From Phoronis australis (lineage: Eukaryota > Phoronida > Phoronidae), in assembly GCA_002633005.1 (NCBI GenBank), contig NMRA01000085.1:186001-250000 (forward strand): a stretch of 64,000 nt of DNA, read 5' to 3'. The notes under the pieces are model-generated. The model worked only from the letters and a program-made list of their open reading frames with translations, did no database searches and was not told the DNA's origin. The first letter of the stretch is position 1, and each line of letters opens with the position of its first letter. Shown piece by piece: positions 13,901 through 28,900 of this stretch. The position numbers were made by a program, and so were the translations under genes.

Positions 13901-16900
13901 ACGAGGTCTAACCTGCTTCAGAGTCGCTGGAGTCTGACGTGTCCGACGAGCTGCTATCGCTGCTACTGTCGCTGTCTGACGAACTTGAACTGCTTGCACT
14001 GAGCCGGCGACCAGCGCTGTTGTTATTGCTGCCCCCTTCTGACTTGCTGGAGTCTTCTACAAAAAGGCATGTATAGCTGTATTAAGAAAACCGTTTGGAT
14101 AACAGTTCCTAGTCAATTACATCTCCAGCAAAATCAAAACGCCTCTCTACAGTAGCGTACCAACACACACTGCATATGAGACAGGTCACTTCATACACAA
14201 TAGCCACTTTCCACAAAGGTGGCTACTTGAGTTCAGAAGAGTTTAGAGACATGCACAACTCCTCTGTGACGTGAATAGAAATTTACAACAGTTGGATTTC
14301 ACACAAATCTAATAATACAAAGCAGAGGCAGCTTCTGTGCCGTCGTAACACTAACCAGTTGCAAACGCGATATTTTCTACTACACCTACACAAATCGATG
14401 AACGTGCGACCGCAACAAAATCACATTCAGACCATCCGCACTGCATAGCACATTTGTATCAGAGAACAGACTGCTCAATTCACATTCAGCCTTAGTAACA
14501 TCTTTGATGGCTGATGCAGAACACCACTATCTAACCAACCATTATGCTGCATTGAAAGCACTCCAAAATAACTCCGTGGTGGCAAATTAGGCAAGTCAAC
14601 CCACAACAGATAGACAAGGTATTGGAGTTTACCAAGAGGACAACTTTTTATTGAGAATGTGAAACCTAAAAAGGGTTCATACCTTTCTTATTGGGCGTCT
14701 TCTTGGCCTGTCCCCCACTCAGCTGACCCTGTACGTTCTGTAACCTCCTCTCCAACTCCTTCTGTTTTTCCTGTTGTTGTTCTTCCTTTGACTTGCCTGC
14801 CACCTTTTTAGCTGTCAACAACAAAGTCCGACAATGCCACACTCAATTCTCAAAACAGATCAGTCGTACTTGCTAAATCCTGGGAATTAAGCCAAGACGC
14901 ACAAGATAAGTTCCCAAAAACTGTCACGGTTCAATTAATGGTGTGGCAATTCCTCCACTTGCTTCGCACAAAAATAATCACCAAAACTGTCATTTTTATA
15001 GTTTTCAAAGATGATTACTTTGCAATATGTAATTAAAACTTTACTAAGTGTTGTTCTGAGGCACGTTAACAGAACAAACCATGCTAGTTGGAGACAAACA
15101 TTTTCTTAATTATCTTTAGTTTTGCTAAATGTTTTGACAAATTAGAACTTCATTTGTTGGCCATATCATGCGCTAATAAGTGAAGAGTTAGCGGAGTGGA
15201 GACATCGCAGATGCCAAAGTGTCAAGACCACAAATGATCAATTCAAAGCCACTTTAATCCCACCATACATCAATAGAAAGCCATTAGCTTTAGAACACTG
15301 TGCCCGGTTGCATGAAACAGTCCCAAATATGGACTACATTAAGTTCCCTAAATCTAATGTGCATTTGTGGACTTGTGAAAACATCGATTGTCCTTTCTAA
15401 TGCTGTTCAAGTCTCATTAACACATTAATTTTTGGCTCAATACAAATCAAGAGTGAACTGTACGTTGTAATTCTCGATATTATTGAAAATAAAAAGGGAT
15501 CTTTTTTGTAACGCCCTCAATTTAAGGACTAAATTCCAAATTATTTTTTTACTAAATTAAGGGCCCCACTTTTAGCTACAATAGAAAATGTCATCAAACA
15601 GAGGAACTCATCAATGAAAATAAAATGATAGGAAAATGTAAAGAATGAAACAAATACATAAAAGATTTAAGGAACTTAGTAGAGACCCTATTTGGACCGT
15701 TTCATGCAACGGGCACTGTTCCCCAATTGTTACTTACTAAAATCTGAGGTCATATCTGGGCTCAGAAGGAACGGACCCACTATTACTGGAAACGAGGCTC
15801 AACATGTTGGTTTAGTCTCAGCGTGTCATTTTATGTGCCGAGCATGGCCTCCAGCAATAACCAACATTGAATTCATCCCTAGACCAGACACACAACCCAA
15901 TCTGAGTAAGGAACACGTGGCTTTATAGCAGTGAGTGGTCTAAATCCCAACCTAAGTCTAACAGAGCTCTACAGCAGCTTTGTATATTCACTAGATTCAA
16001 TTTACTCAGTTATTTTACAAAACCAATAACAGATACCATTGGAGCATCAACAGTGTACTTTAATCAATTCTGTTATTTTTTCTGATCTTCCTAAAAAAGA
16101 ACAGTACGACTACGCACCTAATGGTGCTTCTTACTTGCACACAGTAGAGTAGTTACACTCTTGAACCAGTAGACTTAAAAAAACCAGAGGTACAGAATGT
16201 ATACGGGTAAAATCTGTACAAACATTAACACACGCCATATTCTTCTCGACAGGAACACATCTGCCAAAGTTCACAAGATGTGGCGCATAACAGACAAAAA
16301 AATCCAACAGCAACATACACACATCACTGTATCTGTAGACGAGTATTGTGATCAATTACAAAGGAGATCAACTCACTGTATGGTTTTCGAGGTTTCTTTT
16401 TTAGGCACGACTGCACGTACGTCTCCAGCTGTCGTAACGTCGACGGCCGGAGTGTCTCGAAGTCAATCTCAATCTCATCAGGATTAGAGTCTCTCAAAGA
16501 TGGCTCACGTGCTTGTATAATGTGGACTACCCGTCCCAGTTTTTCACCTGCAGAGTACAGGAGGCATATGCACATTACACTGTACTTGATACAGTTGCTT
16601 TCCAGATAGCATTTATTTGTCATCAAGTTACTGCCTTCTAAGCATGTGATTGGCAGAAGAGGGCAAATTACTAGCGAGTTGTGTTAAGAAGTCATTTCTA
16701 TGAGACGGCTCTTTCGTTTTCAAATCCATACAACGTAAACTTTCAATGATGGGTCATAAGAGATAAATTGCCCAGATTTTTATCCACAGTAATAATGAGT
16801 GTATCCCAAAATTAATATTTCCACAAAACTAAGGTGACTAAGAAGTTTAGCCAACACTGGGCTCATCAAAAGTACCATATCTAAACAGGTATCCCAGGCC

Positions 16901-19900
16901 AAACTGAACTCAATTGATATCTAAGCAGCATTGTCCACAACAGAGAATTCAAAAGGAATTACAAAATTCCGGTAGACTGTAAAATCCCTGCACATACTGC
17001 AGGGCTTTGTATGTTAAGTCTTACAATAACTGCATCCAATGGAGCCAAAAATTCAGTGTCTTAACCAAGGAATAACTAATCTCCAAATAGTTATTTCGCT
17101 GCACGTTTTCAAACTTGTCAAGGTGAAATGTAACTCCACAACCAAGTTCCAAAGGACACCATACAAGTAACTTAGTTTCCACTTCTCTCAAAGTACCAGA
17201 CCCGGATTTTCGGTTTTCAAAAAAAAAAAAAAAGAAAACAGCGGTTTTCCCATTATGACTAATGCCAAGTCTAGCTTTGACTTTTCAACACCGGTTTCAA
17301 TGGAAACGAACCGTTCCAACTGCTGGAATCCATTAGGAATTTTCAACACTGCCACGTTCCACCAAAAGAAACAGGAAACAACAATGTAACATTCATAATG
17401 GATGTGCACCTATCTGAACCCATGTGTTGCTCACAAAGAATTGTTTTATTGATTTTCGTGGAACACGTTTCCAAAACTTTCACTAATAATGCAAAAATCA
17501 CCATACCGGTATATAAAAATATATATATACACGTGAATTTCAACAGAAATTCATTTCAACAAAAGCTGCTCGTTGTACATTGACATGGCAGAATATCAAG
17601 ATCTTCACGGTAGGACTGGACATCGCCTGACATTTAGTTTCAGCTTGCAAATGAATCAAAAGTGCAAGACTGACCCCAAAAGCAAGCATGGAATGGAAAC
17701 AGGTTTTAGAACACCCGAGTTCATTTGTAACGCCCATGTAAAGCCACTCGATCAGACTGCAATGCGTAAATACACAGATCTCAGCTGTTATATATAACAA
17801 CGTATTCAGTTTTGTGGCTACAATACGAACATTTTACCAGGAACCCGTCATATAACCATAGGTATAACTGGGCCCTGCAGTTGCCTCATCACAACCCTGG
17901 CAGCAGAAGAAAATCCACACACTTAAAGAGCACGCATGCACCCGTGCTGTGCCATAATGCTCAAGGTAATCCAGCCACCATTACCTGGCAGTTTATTTAT
18001 TTCCAAACTCAGTTGTCGCTTCTCATCGTAAGTCATAGGCTTGGCATTGTCCTCCTCCTCAGAGTCAAAGCCAGCCACCTCTGGTGGCGGAGGTTTCTTT
18101 TTACTCGATGCCGACCGTTTACTAGCAGTCTTTTTGCCCGTTGCGGGCGTTTTCGCCGCTGCTTTAGCACTCGATTTTTTGTTACCCGCTGTTGCCGTTG
18201 CAGTGTTGGCAGCAGAGGCGGGTGTTTTAGCAGTCTTTGTTTCAGATGGCGCTGGTGTCACCGGGGCAGCTGGTGGCTGCACTGGTGGGGCAGGCTCTGA
18301 TTTTTTGTCCTTCGATTTGTCTTTCTTTTTTTCTTTTTTCCTCTTTTCTTTCTTCTCTCGCTTCGCCCTTTGTTTAGTAATATGTTCCTCTGTCAGCTGC
18401 CCAAGCTGGGCTTGCACCTTCAGAAGCTGCAAATAAGAGATACAAAATGACTTCTTGTGGTCACAAATTTTGAGTGCACATCTTCCAACAACAGGGACAT
18501 CCCGAGGTAGAGAACATTGCAGCATTTAACATTGGATGTACAACCTACATTTGGTGCTGGTCAGATATGGCTGGTCAGATCACGGCCACAATTACACTTG
18601 ATGCCCTTGACCTCAGTGAAAACAGAGCTCAGGACAGAAGGGCAACATGGCTCACATGACACGCAAACAGGGTTATCATCATACCAATGAATGTGTGAAA
18701 TTTTACAGCAGGTTTCAGGATAATGATCAATGCTATTCTGAAAGCAAACATTGGGGCACCACAAGTACTACTGGACCAATGCATTCTAACTTAACTCATG
18801 TAACAAAATGACTGCAGATTACACCACCCAAACCAGACTAGCACTCCTAAACACACTTTCCACTAGGCCTACATCTAGTGGGCATTCAAATGGACACCCC
18901 CCCCCCAACTCAAAATTTAGACCCAAGAATTTGGATGTTATTGCAGACCCATGTATCTGGAGTAACATATCACGCCATAACGCATCATTGGTCATGAATG
19001 CCCAGCGAAATTTGCAAACCCACTTTTGGTGCCCCATTTTCTAAATCCTGTATGTATCCCAGCGTCTATGTTAGGTGTCATCACTCACCTGGTCCTGCAG
19101 TTCCCGTAATTTCTGCTCCCTTTCATCTTCACTATCTGCCTCCTCTTCACTAGAACTACTAGCAGACTTCTCACTGTCTGATCCAGCCTTCCCACTCTCC
19201 TCTGTCTCTACATGGATGGGCTCGTCAGGCATACGGGCGTAACGCATTTCAAACACATCCTGGAGATGACAATGATAGGATTATAAACATTTTCAGAAGC
19301 AACAGGGGCTGACGACTCTTATCGCCACCTGGCAGTGCCACAAGCTACTTCCTCGTGACAGGTGGCACAAGGGAACATACTCGACTTCCTGACTATGATT
19401 AGACGTAATCCAGCCCCACGTGATCAATTTGCCACGTGCCTACTTGAACGTTTCCCATTCTAGATATGCAACTTGACCATGCGATTCAAATAACGAAGCT
19501 AAGTTCAGTTATCACGGTCTCAGTCCACCTGACTTTCACTCGGCTGATACGTTGGCAATGGTCACTTACTTACAAATGATCTGGATTATGAGAACCAGAT
19601 TGACGCCAATTATGCAGTTGAGAAAACTGGTTCTCAAAATGCAGAATTTCACTATGTGACTGTGGCCAATATTCCATTGAAGTATGGAGCCAGTGTAAAA
19701 CACTGGTTATGAACTGCCGACTATTAAAACAGCTCTGCATTCACTAGACTTTCCAACAGCTTTCGCTGCACGTGGCAGCAGTGGGTGGTTCCACTCACCT
19801 GTAACTTTTTGGCCATATTAACAACGTCTGTGTTAGGCGGGTTGTAGCGGTAGCAGTTTGTGAAAATGAGACGCATGTCCTCGGCAAACTCAGACGCCGA

Positions 19901-22900
19901 CTCGTAATCGCGTCCGTCAAGCTTGGTCTTGACTGTTCCGAGGTCCATGGGTTTCTTGATGATGTCGTAGTAGTCGTGCAAACCAAGTGCTTCCGAGTCG
20001 ACAGGCTTGTAAAATGGCCAGGCATAGGACTGTGGCAAGAGGAAATGAAGAATTGTGACTTGGCAGGAACTAAAGTATAAGATACATCGACCACCAAGAG
20101 AGGGCGACACATGGTGTCATTGATTCTACTGCACCAGAATGCTAACAACAGCAGTAGGTAACAACTGGCACTTCTTTTGATAAACTGGGACATATGTTAG
20201 GCTCCGGTCTGGAAATGGACACACGTCAGTAAACCAGTCAACACTGCTTTGACAGAAACCTTGAACAATGAGCAAGGCAAGAGAACGCCAGTAAGGATCT
20301 TAAGTTTGAAGACAAGGCATTCTCTAATAACTGACAGGGCAGCATTTTTGAAATGTTACCGTGACCTTGACTCTTCACTTGCTGGTGAGGTTAACCCAAA
20401 ATTCAAGTCAGGATCAATCTGCACACCAAGTAGCCATGGGCTTTCTCGATTTCCAGTTTGAAGACTGAGGATTTCAGTCCAGGCACTCTCTAATTAATAA
20501 CTGACAAGCCCAGTAATCATCCAACCTACGTAAAATAATATATCCTCAAAAACTAATCCGAAAGGGACAATGTCGTAAACTATATGCATTTAGAGTGACT
20601 TAACTCCTGAAAAAAATCAACCTACGGCATGTTTTTTGGACAACACGTCCTTGAGTATCTGGGCACAGTACTTGAGCTGTTCGGACAACTTGCCCTTTTT
20701 GTGCTTGGTGCTGTGCTGTGGGTGGTCTTCTGGCAGATCCTTCTTTGGCTTCTTGATCTGCCGGTTACTCTCGCGCCGACCCATCGCCGAGATCTTACCC
20801 GGCGCACCTGGCACCTTGGGAAAAGCGGGCTCGTATGGTGGATCGTAGGTAGCGTTGGCTGGCACCGTGCTTGAGCCCATGATTACAGGTGTTGTAGTGT
20901 CCGCTTTCCTCTTTATGCCCTTTTTAGTCTGTGTAAAACGCAATTGTGAAACTTGGCAATTGATGCTCAAACCAGATTTGGATCGTTTGCACAATTGTGA
21001 AAGCAAGCATAATCAATGCTAACATTTTAAGTTAACTTTTCAACAGTTCAATATAGAACTTACCACACAAACACTTCCTGAATCCTTGTTGATTAAGTAC
21101 TAAATCTAAATCCCATCACGCCTTTAAACGACAATTACATATGAAAAACATCAGAATTCAAAACCTAATAGAAGTAAAATTATGCTTTTTTCACTCTATT
21201 ACGAGACCAGTTTAAATTATACTGCAAACTTGACTCCATTCACATAATAATGCAGAGTCATCAGACAAGAAGTTCTGACCTTTGTTGGTTGTTGAGGGGG
21301 TACCACTGCAGGTTTCATCTCGTGGTTCACGTGGTTCGTCTCCATTGAAGCAACTGGCGTTGTTGGGGCAACACTGGCCACAGCTGGCGGAGGCGGTGAC
21401 GGCACAGTGGGCGGCAGGCTGGGGGCCGTGGTTAGTGCCGCAGGGGGTGTTGACACAGGTAGCGGACTCGGTTGGCTGGGCGGGTCAGTGGGTGCGGCAG
21501 CCGCAGCCGCACTGGCTGCAGCTGCCTGTTGTCTGGCGCGATGGAGGTGAGCACCACGCCCTTTCTTGTGCGCCATGGGCTGGGTGATCTCGAACTCTTG
21601 CTGTGGCATCGAGGTCATCTTCTGTAGAAATACCTTTTCCAGAGTCTGTGCCATCAGGACAATGTCCTGTAATGCAGAATACAACATCCACTGAGACAAC
21701 TATTGCTTTACACATTCGACAAAGTTGCGCTTTCAAAGTTCCGTGAAATCTGAATGAAGTGAAAATCATGACGTTTGTTTTTCAATGAAGTATCACTGGA
21801 ACAGCACCCCAACATGTACAAGAATGCAAGGTTATGATGCTCAGACTAATTTTGATTGCCATCAACAAGAACATTGCTTTTTTTTTTGTTTGTTTTTTTT
21901 TTGTGGTCAAAATCGAGCTTCTAGCACATTGACTGCAGAAAACCTCCAGCAAAACAACTTCCAGGTATAGCACCAAATTTGAANTGGTTGTTGAGGGGGT
22001 ACCACTGCAGGTTTCATCTCGTGGTTCACGTGGTTCGTCTCCATTGAAGCAACTGGCGTTGTTGGGGCAACACTGGCCACAGCTGGCGGAGGCGGTGACG
22101 GCACAGTGGGCGGCAGGCTGGGGGCCGTGGTTAGTGCCGCAGGGGGTGTTGACACAGGTAGCGGACTCGGTTGGCTGGGCGGGTCAGTGGGTGCGGCAGC
22201 CGCAGCCGCACTGGCTGCAGCTGCCTGTTGTCTGGCGCGATGGAGGTGAGCACCACGCCCCTTCTTGTGCGCCATGGGCTGGGTGATCTCGAACTCTTGC
22301 TGTGGCATCGAGGTCATCTTCTGTAGAAATACCTTTTCCAGAGTCTGTGCCATCAGGACAATGTCCTGTAATGCAGAATAAAACATCCACTGTGACAACT
22401 ATTGCTTTACACATTCGACAAAGTTGCGCTTTCAAAGTTCCGTGAAATCTGAATGAAGTGAAAATCATGACATTTGTTTTTCAATGAAGTAACACTGGAA
22501 CAGCACCCCAACATGTACAAGAATGCAAGGTTATGAAGCTCAGACTAATTTTGATTGTCATCAACAAGGACATTGCTTTGTTTTTTTTGTGGTCAAAATC
22601 GAGCTTCTAGCACATTCACTGCAGAAAACCTCCAGCAAAACAACTTCCAGGTATAGCACCAAATTTGAAGAGTGAAAGAATTTTGAACTGTCATCACTAA
22701 TCCTTCACTGAACCTATGACAAAAAAAACCTCAACATCACACAGTGAATTTTGTCATTCTTTGAAGCAAAATCGTGTTCATTCGAAGCGTATTCACAAAT
22801 TTTCCACTCAAGCTTCCTAGTGGAGTCTCCACACACTCCGTCTTTCCACAGCTCTAGATGGCTGCACTGACAACTGTGGTGTCACCACCAGAGAGGCTAG

Positions 22901-25900
22901 TCACCTTCCTGGGTGTTCTTGAGACTCTACGCAGTTCACAAATGCATTCCAACTCCACATACCTCTCCTGGTTTGTTGTAAACGTAACAGTTTGTGAACA
23001 TAGTGTTGAAGTCCTGCAGGCATTCCTTTGCACTATTGTAGTAATTTGTCTCCAGGCGTTTCTTGATGGTACCAAGATCCATGGGGTGCTTGATGATCTT
23101 GTGGTAGTCCTGTAAGATGGAAAAGGAAAACTTGAGCAACAAACATAGCACACACGCAAGCATCTCAACTCAGAATTAAGCCATCAGCTTTTCGTATACA
23201 GTCGAGTCTTGTCACAGTATCCAACAAAGGACCTTTGAAACTGTGCGATAACAATAGTTTGGAGTAATGACAGTAGACTTACACACATCATGTATTTAAA
23301 ACTGCGACTTGGAAGTTTGTACGTTATACCCCTTAAAATTCTGACCATGTTATGTGGTAACCAGGTTTGACTGAAGCCCTTCGTATTTGATCCAAACATC
23401 ATAACTCGATACTGTTACACTGAACCGCCAAATAGCAATGCTGAACTCAAAATGGCCATGTACACATACTGAAACTAACTTAGCCACTACATTTAGTGAA
23501 ACATTCACCAAGATCCTTGCTTTAAGCTTCTTTTCAGACTCACCGGCAGGTTGAGTTTGGTTGCATCTACAGGCTGGTGGAAAGGCCAAGCAAACTGGTG
23601 CTTCCACACCGCCTTCATAATAGTCTTGAGCAGGTACTGAAGCTGGTTAGTAAGTCGACCCTTGCGGCCACTAGTTGGTGCCACATTGACTGGCACTGAG
23701 GATTCTTCTTCTTCTTCAGCCTCAGACTTCTGGAGAGCGAAAACAACAATATGTAAGTGGTGAATACCAACGTGGAAAGGTGGAGATTTAAGGTCTGTAT
23801 GCATGCACCTAGTGCCTGGAACCAAGAAACCGAATAGGCACCATGTAGATTGGTTTCAGATGGAAGCAAATGGCGTAGTTATTTACCATGTTGTTCCTGG
23901 TTCCAGCAACAAGACATTTGTACAGTATCACAAAACAGATGCAACATAAGCAAACAAAGGGTAATCACAACGCTTGATCTCTCGACCAGATTTGTATCCA
24001 GGCTACCAGCAAAGATGGATGGTACGAAGATTTTTAGACTAGCAGTTTGGACTGCACCGATAATTAATGACTGGCACGGAATGAGATCTGGTGATTTCCC
24101 AATAGCTTATGACAATAAAGAAAGCTGAACACAAGGGGAAAGCAAACCTTTGAGGATAAAACTGTGCATTGCCCGAGTTGCTCCTTCAACTTTCTTTCAA
24201 CACCTTTGAATTGACATGTGGAAAAAATCCCAAAGCATACTGGTGTACTCGAATTCAAGACCAGAGTCCCGTCGCCATAAGCAAATTTTTCCCACAATAT
24301 CGTGAAAGAATGCTGTACTATTACAAAAGCCGACACGAAGATGTTTGCTCCCCCCGTACTGCCTGTAGGGATTACTTTAAGAGTCCGTACAAGCTAGTCC
24401 TTGAATTGCCATGCTCAGGCAGATCTACGGCACTTCCTGGTCTAGTGCATGCATATATCACACGTGAATCACATCAGAGTTAGAGCAGACAGAGAGACGA
24501 GCAAAGACAAGACAAGACAACATTAACTGTGATGTACTTTAGTCACAGTGCCATGCGGTTAATGGGGACTCTTCATAAACATTACTGACAGTTAATGCAC
24601 AACAATACCCGCTGGAAAACCCCGCAAAAATGCCAAACTCCTGTACAGAGCTGTCCCAAGAGGCAAAAGGCGTAAACACACCCAATGTGCAGAAACACGC
24701 ACACGAGGTCGAAATGGTGACAAATTCAAAGCAACTCATAAAGCTCAAGTTGTTTGTTTTTCTGCCAACCTTTTCGCCCAGGTCGCCATTGACCTCGATC
24801 TGGGGCTGTATGGGGTCAGAGATCACATCTGACTGTTGCGTATCGTTTTCATGCGAGTGATTAGTTGGAGTTTCGTCATTTACCATAGTTTGTGCTCCTG
24901 TTGTGTCGCTTCCGGCATCTTCTTGTCTGAAAAATGAACAGAAAATGCGTTCAATTCAAAAAGCAAACGTGGCCATCTGTTACCCACGGTGATAAACAAG
25001 ATTAAGTTTTGTTCTTTTCACGACAGTTTTCTATGTGTAACAAGTACTTGTTAATCAATATACGCTAAACCCTCTTCACTCAAGAACAAAAGATGGCTGA
25101 CTATGAATTTTATTTTGCCAAATTTCCCAATTAACGGTGAGAATAATTCCACTCAACAATAGCACACTTAGTACTTCACAAAACAACATGAGCATTTTAT
25201 TAACAATACAACGAGTCTGATGGAGAGTTGCTATTCTAGCATTGTATTTAGGCAAAATTGGATACAGTCAATTGTGCTTATGTATCTCTACTTGCCAATG
25301 CAAAGTTACTATTTATCCAAGCTAGACAACGCAGACATTCAAAGCACCAAATGCACGAAAACTGTTCATGAAGCCAAGTTTCTTGTCACTGGTTACCTTT
25401 GTTACACTGTACAGTTAAATTAATTTACAATTTCAGAGGGTATTTTTATACAACTCGTAAAATGAAGCTATTAAATAACAGTAATACGATTTCTTTGCCC
25501 TTTGCCTTAACATTTTTAAAAACCTACAAGGAAATACCACACATTGCAATTTCGAAGTTTGACATGGGGTTAAAAAAGATCAGCTCAACACCAATTTGGA
25601 TACAGGACATCAAGAAGTATGCTATGTCATGCCTAGTTTCTCCATCACCAGCCTCATGGATTCTCCACATGGAATTGAAAATGGAATCCCTTGAATGGTT
25701 TACACCACTGAATTCCAGATCTAAGTTGACTCTTCTCTTAGTAATTTACTCTTTTATATTATGGACATCACGTGCTCTCAGAAAAAGGGGAATTTTCACA
25801 TTTTCTTAATCCATGATACAGCTGCAGCCCCCTCAGTGATCCCACTTCTTAGTCTTCCAACATTTATCCGACTTGTTCTACCCCCAATTCACTACAGTTC

Positions 25901-28900
25901 AAGTTCATTTATCACTTCCACTCCTGAACTCTTGGTCACTAACTTCACGCAACTCTTGTTTGAAAGTCGAGATTGTGACAGTACCTTATCAATGTTACAG
26001 TTCAAGTCAGTTTTCTTGGAACGAGTCCCAGGCTCAGGGCTTGTTGAAAAATATGGTAAGGGTATGTGATGCGCTCATGAGACGTGTTGGCTTCCACCTT
26101 TGGTCAGCAAACTCGAGAATTCTATTCGAGACTATCAAGGCAAACTTGCCTACTCTGGTGCTGCATTACAGGCTTTTTCTGGTGCGTACCATATTTAAAC
26201 AGAAGGGTCGTGTTCACCAACTTACTCTCCTTTGATAGTTTAAGGAACTTTGTGAAGCCGACTATGAAGTCTTAACACAAAGTTCCGCAGTATTTTGGTT
26301 TTAGTTCGAGTAGTTGGCCCATCATATTAAATGGGATTTTACCCTTTTCGGATACAATCCCTCACTCTGATTGGATACGACGAACAAGTTTTACCGTAGA
26401 TGACTGTAATACTCTTGATAACCCAATGAATTCTTGTTCATACCATATAACTATTATTTTGACATTTTAAGAAGCGATAAGAGTGTAGTATACTGAGCTA
26501 TAGACTTTTTTAAGACATGTTTATCGATTAAGATTCACACAAAAGCATGTTGGTTGGTTGGTTGACGAATAACATATTTTGTTCGTCACAATGACCACTA
26601 CTGCACCTATGCCAGTGACTATTAAAACCCGTGGCATAGGCAAAAAAAAAACTCCCATGAATATAACACTGTGAACTGAAAGAATTGTCTAAGTAGCAAT
26701 TCCTCAACTTGAACAGAGTCATTCAACGCTCAAAATGATCTGGTTACCGAAAGGCTAAACAAGAGACACAATTTCACAAGTCTTCGAATTTCATGACTTT
26801 CAATTTCACCCACGTCTCCACAACACCATTCTAAACTGTAACAGCAATTTCAACTGAGGTGATAAAAACAGTCGTGTCATCGGTCATGATGCTTTGGGAA
26901 ACCTATTGTGGATGCCCTATTTTTGTAATCACGGATGAACAACCTGCCCCTTGCGTACAAACTAAAAAACAGAGTAACAAATTTGCAAGAAATTTCATTT
27001 TATGAAGTAATAAACAAACAAGGTGCAAGGATCAATTGTGACAATGCCAAAAAGGTACGCAACACAGCAAAATGAGGCAGTTTTGGCTTAAAATTTTACG
27101 GCATTTTAGCCCTTTCAACTGAAATTTTTCAGGCACTTGAGCGATTTTTACTAAAACTTTTGACCTTGTCATAGTTTGAAAACAAGATATTGATTTTCAC
27201 CATATTCAACACACAACCACCACTGCACTGACAGCACAAACACTGCTGACCTATGATGAGTCATTCACACGACCTTCACCATAAATCACCTCAACACAAC
27301 ATTGATAAGGAAGAAACTACATTTCCAGGAAGGAAAATGTAGCAAACACAATGTGATGTGTTAATTATCAACGCCGAGTTTTCAATCAAGAACAACCCTG
27401 ACAGCTGAAATCAAAGTTTTCCTATTTGAATTTTGTGCTTCAGTTCAATTAACAAAATGAAAGTCACGAAGATACCAGCAATGCGCATCCAAAACTAGAG
27501 GCATTGTATTCAAGGTTTGAAAGTAGACACTAACTTCAAAGCGAATTACATACTAATTGTTATTTGTCCAAATTTCTTTCAATTAGGTACCTACTCGCAA
27601 CATTCAAGTAAACTTGTGATTTTTATCAGGTCAGCAAACGAAATCTAGTTCAGACTGACTAGCAGGTGGTCCGCAAATGGGAGTCCTGTCAATGAAGTGC
27701 CCAGCCACAAAAATGATCACGCTTGTCATAGTGTAACATTTGAAGCAGCATCGAACACACCCTCCAACAAAAAAATCAACTTTGGTTTCCACTTGGGTCG
27801 CTGCCGAATTGGTCAACCGCTGCCGTTTTGGATGACAGAAATACTGCAACCATACTGGATTAATTCAACATGTGTGTGCAGCCCTTCAGTCAGTATCTCA
27901 TAACCAATTATTTATTTATCACTGTAATACATGGGATCCTGTAGTATTTGCTATATTTTGAGTTGCAATGCCAACACCAAGGAATTTACAAGAAGACGTT
28001 TAAGATGTGCTTCCCTTCTCTCATGCCATACATTTTGAACAGTAGCTCAGTCGTGCAATGTACTTTTGTATTTCTGGGAAGGAGCTGAATTCAATCGAAG
28101 GCCTATTGTCAGTGTTGACAATATGCATTAGAGTTCATTAACCGGATCTTCTTCACACATCTCAAAAATAAGATCAAGTTACTACATTAGTTAGTACATG
28201 GCATACAGCTGTGCTGCCGCCCGACAGGCAATGTGTTGCTGTGAGTAATAGGGGCTATACCCTGAGGCATTACGTACTAATTCAAACTTCACGTATTTTA
28301 ATTAAATGGCGGTTGCTGAATTTGGGCTCCGTAATAAATTCCCACTTCATTAAAGCAACAAGTTCTATACATGACCTTTCAATGAAGCATGTTTTCTGAA
28401 TTAAGATTTCACAAAGAATACCAATCCGAAACCTTATAAACTTCAGGACATGACCACTGGTAAACTCTATAACGGATGGACAACGTACTTAACGAGAGTA
28501 ATTACAATAGATAACTTAAAGTAACAATAAACATGTTATGGCCAAGAAGTGAACTGGTAAGTTTGACGACTTACCGCTATAGAATTGTTCCTATCAGATG
28601 AGGAGTCACTTTTGATTTGCAAAGAACTGGCAAGTTTGTTAGTCCTAATTCATGCTAAGTTTATAAAATGACACTGTGCCTGGCTAATTTGTAGGGCCTG
28701 CTTTCAAGCAATAACCAACTGCTAATTCTTTCATATTCCCGAAACCACCTCCAATTGATTTAGGATTTATTTTATGATTGGTCAGTAGTTTTGCGATGGA
28801 AGGCCACTTTTAGCTCAGTTAACCCACACAGTTCAAGCGAACCTTTCGTGAATTTATCTCATATATTATGACAGAAAGCAACTGGAACCACCCTCCACTA

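Noticed and set aside
17812-18436. Long plus-strand open frames of 131-162 codons
   Set aside because: They are antisense to BET exon 9, whose Lys/Ala/Pro-rich codons leave the complementary frames open.
21907-22398. A second functional BET exon 5
   Set aside because: It lacks the 3' end and donor and begins at an N. The duplication is explained by overlapping allelic contigs.
24884-24886. Met at MVNDETP as the BET start codon
   Set aside because: The frame is open upstream to a canonical acceptor that joins in phase to an exon with a good start context at 29823-29825.
25399-25809. 136-codon plus-strand frame in BET intron 1
   Set aside because: No recognisable domain, no splice context, AT-rich chance-like composition.
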